Positions 60,246-64,000 of a DNA stretch of 64,000 nucleotides are shown in pieces. The DNA comes from Herbidospora galbida. GTDB lineage: Bacteria > Actinomycetota > Actinomycetes > Streptosporangiales > Streptosporangiaceae. Within the stretch, counting starts at the first letter, position 1; the number at the start of each line of letters is the position of its first letter. Made by a program: the position numbers and the translations under genes. The notes under the pieces are model-generated. The model ran no database searches and had not been told where the DNA came from. It saw only the letters and a list, made by a program, of their open reading frames with translations. The stretch lies in contig NZ_SZQA01000014.1 of assembly GCF_005233835.1 (NCBI RefSeq), positions 112,862-176,861 on the forward strand, given 5' to 3'.

Positions 60246-61042
60246 ACGGCCTGAACGGCATCGACAGCCGGTTCGTCGCGTTCTTCGACGGCGGCGGGGC
60301 CTTCTGGCTGGCCCTGGCCATCGCCCTGGGCGTCGGCGCGATGCACGCCGTCGCGCCCGGCCACGGCAAGAGCGTCACCGCCGCTTACCTGGTCGGCACC
60401 CACGGCCGCTACCGCGACGCCGTCCGCCTCGGCGTCATCGTCGCGATCATGCACACGTTCTCCGTGCTGGTGCTGGCCCTGCTGTGGGTCGGCGTCTCCG
60501 GCGTCGCCGGGCTGGGGACGGAGTCCATCACCGCGTGGATGCAGGTGGTGGCCGCGCTCGTGGTCATCGGCGTCGGCGTCCACCTCGCCGTACGGCACCT
60601 CCGCCGACGGGCGCACGTCCACAGCCATGCGCACGGACACGGACACGGTCACGGGCATGGACACGGACATGGACATGGACATGGACATGGACACGGCGAG
60701 GAGGCCACCGACCCTTGGTCGCGCAAGGGGCTGATCGCGCTGGCCCTGTCGGGGGGCCTGCTGCCGTCGCCGTCGGCCTTCATCGTGCTGGTCAGCGGTC
60801 TGCTCACCGGGCGGGCGCTCGACGCGGTCGTGCTGGTCCTCGCGTTCGGGTTCGGCATGGCGTGCACGCTGACGGCGGTGGGCGTCGTCACGATCCGGGG
60901 CCACGGCCTGCTCACGCGCGGTATGCGCGGACGCTCGGCGGCCGCCGCCGTGTCGGAGTGGACGCCGGTGGTGGCGGGGGTCGCCGTCACGATCGCCGGT
61001 TGTTTCTACCTGGCCAGCGCGGTCTTCGTCCTCACCGGCTAG
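60242..61042 (+). CDS. NicO-family nickel/cobalt transporter with long His/Gly loop
   Basis: A 266-residue membrane protein. The first helices carry GVGAMHAVAPGHGKSVTAAY, the HAxxPGHGKS-type motif of the NicO/RcnA family, and a later helix has LSGGLLPSPSAFIVL. Between helices 3 and 4 lies a cytoplasmic or outside loop with about 14 HG/HX dipeptides (residues near 124-153), suited to bind many Ni or Co ions. About six helices are seen. Members act as importers or exporters (RcnA); the coupling to a Nur-type ABC system next door favours nickel handling, with direction not decided by sequence alone. Confidence 0.88.
   Translation: MNGLNGIDSRFVAFFDGGGAFWLALAIALGVGAMHAVAPGHGKSVTAAYLVGTHGRYRDAVRLGVIVAIMHTFSVLVLALLWVGVSGVAGLGTESITAWMQVVAALVVIGVGVHLAVRHLRRRAHVHSHAHGHGHGHGHGHGHGHGHGHGHGEEATDPWSRKGLIALALSGGLLPSPSAFIVLVSGLLTGRALDAVVLVLAFGFGMACTLTAVGVVTIRGHGLLTRGMRGRSAAAAVSEWTPVVAGVAVTIAGCFYLASAVFVLTG
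60630..60696 (+). repeat. Hexanucleotide repeat tract (GGACAC/GGACAT) encoding the His-Gly loop
   Basis: About ten six-base units of GGACAY (reading frame ends in His-Gly) lie in tandem with a few variants (GGTCAC, GGGCAT). The tract may expand or contract by slippage, which would change the length of the metal-binding loop without shifting the frame. Confidence 0.8.
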
Positions 61043-61080
61043 CGAGACCGGTTCTTTCCGATCGCCACCCCATATCTCGA

Positions 61081-61106
61081 CTTCCGGAAACACCTCATTC
61101 CGGAAG
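61081..61106. promoter_or_regulatory. Nine-base inverted repeat downstream of the NicO gene
   Basis: CTTCCGGAA (61081-61089) and TTCCGGAAG (61098-61106) form a perfect inverted repeat with an eight-base spacer. Each half contains the palindrome TTCCGGAA. It lies 38 bases after NicO and 160 before the STAS gene, and could be a terminator hairpin or a regulator site. Confidence 0.4.
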
Positions 61107-61265
61107 TCCCGGGATATGGTGAGGGCACCGAGGACTTTTCGAGCGTTGGCATTCAGGTCGGCGTCGCCCCCGGCGAACCACGACTCTGTCACTCTCTGTG
61201 CGGCCTTGACGGTTACCGCGAGCCGGGCATTCGGCCGCCATCACGACCCATGAGGAAGTCCCGTC

Positions 61266-61571
61266 ATGACCGTGCCCGGAACCACGGCGCCCACGATTCT
61301 TCACCTGTCGGGCGACATCGACGTCAGCACCACCACCGACCTGCGCCGACGTATTCTCGGCGCTCTCGACCACAGTGTCGAGGTGCTCATCCTCGACCTG
61401 TCCGCCGTGACCTTCTGCGGCGCCGGCGGACTCGGCGCGCTGCTCCATGCGCAGGCCAGGGCCCGGTCGCGGGGGGTGACCCTGGCGCTGGCCGGCCTCA
61501 CCCCGCAGATGGCCAGACTGCTGGAGATCACCGAGTTGAGCGACCGCTTCCCGGTTCTGACCGAGAGATAG
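61266..61571 (+). CDS. STAS-domain protein lacking the usual phosphoserine
   Basis: A 101-residue single STAS domain: ILHLSGDIDVSTTTDLRRRI, then VLILDLSAVTFCGAGGLGAL and LEITELSDRFPVL. In RsbV/SpoIIAA proteins the phosphorylated residue lies in F-x-D-S-S-G-L; here it is F-C-G-A-G-G-L, with Ala at the Ser position and Gly at the Asp. It probably cannot be phosphorylated there and may work as a constant binder. No kinase or phosphatase gene is adjacent. A hairpin terminator follows. Confidence 0.88.
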   Translation: MTVPGTTAPTILHLSGDIDVSTTTDLRRRILGALDHSVEVLILDLSAVTFCGAGGLGALLHAQARARSRGVTLALAGLTPQMARLLEITELSDRFPVLTER

Positions 61572-61595
61572 CTCTCCGACTCCGCCGAACACAGG

Positions 61596-61620
61596 AAGGC
61601 CCGCCAGTCGGACGGGCCTT
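61596..61620. terminator. Bidirectional terminator hairpin
   Basis: AAGGCCCG / CGGGCCTT at 61596-61603 and 61613-61620 forms a perfect eight-base stem with a nine-base loop, between the STAS gene and the convergent hydrolase gene. Confidence 0.7.
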
Positions 61621-61631
61621 CGTCGTCGGCC

Positions 61632-62426
61632 TCACTTCGCGTGGTCGAGGGCCCAGTCGAGGACTTCGTCGGCGATGGCCTGCCAGCCCGGGGCGGCGGG
61701 CAGGAGGTGCGGGTAGCCCTCGTAGTGCTTGATCTCGGTGATGGTCTTGGACTTGTAGTGCTTGGCGTTGGAGTTCTGGATGGCGGGGGGCATGATGTGG
61801 TCTTCGCTGGCCGAGACGAACAGCAGGGGCGCGCGGTCGTCGTTGTGGTAGTCGACGGCGACGGCTTGTTTGCCGGGCTGGAAGTTGGCCAGGACGCTGT
61901 CCCACAGGATGCGGCCCGAGACCGGGATGGAGTAGCGCTCGTACAGGGCGCGGGACTCTTCTTCGGGGAAGGTGTTGGTGAAGGCGTACTTCCACTGGTC
62001 GTATTCGATGGGGACGGCCTTGTGGTGGTTGGCCGGGCTCTTCAGCACGGGGAAGGTCGACTTGACCTGGCTGAGCGGGACCACGCGCACGCCTTCGGTG
62101 GGTGCGGAGTTCAGCGCCACGCCGGCCGCGCCGTAGCCGTGGTCGAGCAGGATCTGGGTGAACGCGCCGCCCGCCGAGTGACCGATGATGATCGGCTTGC
62201 TGTCCAGGCCGTCGAGGATGCCTTCGAGCTTCTCGACGATCTGGGGAACGCGCAGGTCGACGATGGGGGTCGGGTCGGCGCGCAGGGCTTCGACCTCGAC
62301 TTCGAAGCCGGGGTAGCCGGGGGCCAGGACGCGGAAGCCCTTGGCCTCGTAGTGGGTGATCCAGTGCTCCCAGCTGCGGGGGGTGACCCAGAAGCCGTGG
62401 ACGAGGACGATCGTGTCGGGTCTCAT
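61632..62426 (-). CDS. Alpha/beta hydrolase
   Basis: A 264-residue cytoplasmic hydrolase. The oxyanion segment is VLVHGFWVTPRSWEHW, the nucleophile Ser is in IGHSAGGAFT, the acid is in FVSASEDHIMP and the His in GYPHLLP. It resembles the small lipase/esterase type commonly annotated as alpha/beta hydrolase. The substrate is unknown. ATG 62426 overlaps the stop of the upstream LuxR-family gene (ATGA), so it is co-transcribed with and perhaps controlled by that regulator. A terminator hairpin follows its stop. Confidence 0.9.
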   Translation of the reverse strand: MRPDTIVLVHGFWVTPRSWEHWITHYEAKGFRVLAPGYPGFEVEVEALRADPTPIVDLRVPQIVEKLEGILDGLDSKPIIIGHSAGGAFTQILLDHGYGAAGVALNSAPTEGVRVVPLSQVKSTFPVLKSPANHHKAVPIEYDQWKYAFTNTFPEEESRALYERYSIPVSGRILWDSVLANFQPGKQAVAVDYHNDDRAPLLFVSASEDHIMPPAIQNSNAKHYKSKTITEIKHYEGYPHLLPAAPGWQAIADEVLDWALDHAK

Positions 62427-64000
62427 GTAAGCCGCTCTCTGTGCGTGTCGGATGGTGCCGGCTGTGGGGGAACGCGTGGTCTCGACCCTGCGTCGAGGGC
62501 CTCTTTGAGCTGGCGGCGGGAGCTCACGCCGAGCTTGCGGAAGATCTTGCGCAGGTGGTAGTCGACCGTGCTGGCCGACAGGAACAGCTGCGCGGCGATC
62601 TCGGGGTTGGTGGCGCCGCCCCTGGCGAGGGTCGCGATCGTCAGCTCGTGCGGGGTGAGGTCGGAACCGTGGCCGCCGGTGCGGGCGCCGGCCTGTTCGC
62701 CGGTGGCGGCGAGTTCCATCCGGGTGCGGGCGGCGAAGCCGACCAGGCCGTTCCGCTCGAAGATCGTGAGCGCGGCGCGCAGCTGAAGGCGGGCGTCGCG
62801 GCGGCGTTTGCGGCGGCGTAGCCACTCGCCGTACAGCAGATGCGCGCGGCCCAGGTCGCTGGGGGCGTGGAGACCGTCGAGGTGGTCCAGCGCCCGCCGG
62901 TACAGCGGTTCGGCCTGTTCGCCCTGGGTCAGCAGCGCCTCGGAGTAGGCCAGCACGCCCAGCGCGCGGGGTGCACCGCTGGCGGTGGCGCGGCGGGTCA
63001 GGGTCGCCAGCGTCTCCTCGGCCAGGGTCCGGTCGCCCGAGCGCAGCGCCGCCTCGACCAGGTCGGGCAGCAGGCGGGAGTGCATGCCCATGCCGTCGCC
63101 GTCGACGAGCGGCCGCAGCAGGGCGCCGGCCTGGGCGTACTCGCCCCGGCCCAGCGCGATCAGGGCCCGGCCGATGCGGCCCTGCGCCTCGATCGCGCCC
63201 ACTCCGAGCGCGGCCGAGGCCTCCATCGTGCGGGCGAGCCGGGTCTCCAGGTGGTCGACCTCGCGCCGGGCCAGGAGCTCGGGGTGGCGGTAGACCTCCC
63301 ACAGGTCCTCGCTGGCGCCCATCGCCGAACGGATCTGGTGGCACTGGACGATCAGCGCGTCGGCCCGGTCGAGGTCGCCCAGGATGGTCTCCTGCATCGA
63401 GCAGGCGTACAGCGAGGCGTCGAGGCTGAACAGGGAGCCCGTCCGGCGGGCCACCTCGCCGGCCCGCCGCAGCACGGCCCGCTGGGTGTCGTCGTCCCAG
63501 AGGATCATGACCAGGGTGGTGGTCAGGATGGCCTTGAGCAGGACCTCGTCGTCGGAGGTCGCGGGGTCGAGCACCCGTTCCGCCGCGCGCCGCAGGTGGG
63601 GGACGGCCGCCTCGTAGCCGTCCAGGACCAGGACGGCGAAGGAGGTCAGCACCGGGTCGGTGGTGCCCAGATCCCGGGCCGCCTTGGCGATCTCGGTGAG
63701 GGTGGTGCCGGTCGTCAGGTGCTCGGAGGTCACCGCGCGTTCGGCGGCCCGCAGCACCGCGTCGCTCGCCAGTTCGGGGGCGACTCCGGCGAACGCGCGG
63801 GCGGCCTCCATGAAGACCGCCGGAGCGGACCCGAAGGCGCCCGGCAGGCCGAGTGAGTACGACGCGCTGCCCCGGACGACCAGCGCGCGGCCCCGGGTGA
63901 CGTCGTCGAGGGCGTCCTGGTCGAGGGTGTCGAGCAGGGTCTGGGCCTGCAGGGGGGCGCCGCCGATGAAGGCGGCCTCGGCGGCGGCGACCCGCCGCCG
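62423..64000 (-). CDS. LuxR-family transcriptional regulator, C-terminal part (leaves the window)
   Basis: At least 525 residues; the frame stays open to the window edge, so the start lies beyond 64000. The last 65 residues hold a LuxR-type helix-turn-helix: DLTPHELTIATLARGGATNP, then EIAAQLFLSASTVDYHLRKI and FRKLGVSSRRQLKEAL. The rest is a helical repeat region resembling TPR units (LLYGEWLRRRKRRRDARLQL; LRAALTIFERNGLVGFA), as in the large LAL/MalT-type regulators that carry an AAA+ ATPase at the N-terminus. The ATPase part is not visible here. Its stop overlaps the hydrolase start. Confidence 0.9.
   Translation of the reverse strand, partial: RRRVAAAEAAFIGGAPLQAQTLLDTLDQDALDDVTRGRALVVRGSASYSLGLPGAFGSAPAVFMEAARAFAGVAPELASDAVLRAAERAVTSEHLTTGTTLTEIAKAARDLGTTDPVLTSFAVLVLDGYEAAVPHLRRAAERVLDPATSDDEVLLKAILTTTLVMILWDDDTQRAVLRRAGEVARRTGSLFSLDASLYACSMQETILGDLDRADALIVQCHQIRSAMGASEDLWEVYRHPELLARREVDHLETRLARTMEASAALGVGAIEAQGRIGRALIALGRGEYAQAGALLRPLVDGDGMGMHSRLLPDLVEAALRSGDRTLAEETLATLTRRATASGAPRALGVLAYSEALLTQGEQAEPLYRRALDHLDGLHAPSDLGRAHLLYGEWLRRRKRRRDARLQLRAALTIFERNGLVGFAARTRMELAATGEQAGARTGGHGSDLTPHELTIATLARGGATNPEIAAQLFLSASTVDYHLRKIFRKLGVSSRRQLKEALDAGSRPRVPPQPAPSDTHRERLT

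Noticed and set aside
61632..63344. A 570-residue minus-strand frame joining the hydrolase with upstream DNA
   Set aside because: The upstream part is the LuxR-family gene read out of phase; the two genes overlap by ATGA.

Overview
The window is high-GC DNA from a filamentous actinomycete. Chaplin-type surface protein, an actinobacterial gas vesicle cluster, MFS-thymidylate kinase and NhaA-DsbA fusions, a DUF5703 protein next to topA, actinomycete-type DnaA boxes and frequent GTG starts with ATGA/GTGA overlaps all fit Actinomycetia. The overall style suggests a Streptosporangiaceae-like lineage, but that placement is inference.

Layout. 1-1109: tail of an AraC regulator, then a BtrH-N/DUF4872 protein. 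1248-4772: a compact gas vesicle operon (unknown small basic protein, gvpA, gvpF, gvpG, gvpO, gvpJ, gvpL, a small GvpA-family protein, gvpK). 4850-6656: DUF2267 protein and a phosphoribosyltransferase-hydrolase fusion. 6999-7591: truncated EVE-domain gene and a recombinase-tail remnant next to tRNA-Leu(GAG). 7723-11762: M20 peptidase, a small membrane-anchored protein and a chaplin with eight tandem domains. 11905-24182: housekeeping block with DUF5703, topA, a membrane metallophosphoesterase, MFS-tmk fusion, holB, an ECF sigma factor with a beta-propeller partner, a RicT/PSP1 protein and a lipoprotein peptidase. 24240-24620: tRNA-Thr(CGT) with a broken tyrosine integrase beside it. 24623-28780: partner-switching module of STAS protein, 1105-residue hybrid kinase/receiver/PP2C protein and RsbW-like kinase. 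29019-37658: small regulators and enzymes with several gene scars (RibD/HxlR chimera, ABC-2 tail, broken AraC and DUF2306). 37702-43948: NhaA-DsbA, DUF1918, universal stress protein, DUF4188, secreted EEP-family protein, PadR with two DUF1048 proteins.

43963-61042 is the metabolic centre of the window: a metal-enzyme island. A MobA-MoaD fusion, an aldehyde:ferredoxin oxidoreductase-family protein, an NAD-linked formate dehydrogenase (FdhF plus a fused NuoE/NuoF subunit), MoeA and a MoeA-molybdate-binding-domain fusion are arranged in one direction, mostly with overlapping ends. They are followed by a five-gene NikABCDE-type ABC importer behind a Nur-box-like site, and by a secreted protein plus a NicO-family nickel/cobalt transporter with a long His/Gly loop. 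A second copy of that secreted protein lies alone at 31853-32509.

61266-64000 holds a STAS protein that lacks the usual phosphoserine, an alpha/beta hydrolase and the 3' part of a LuxR-family regulator that leaves the window.
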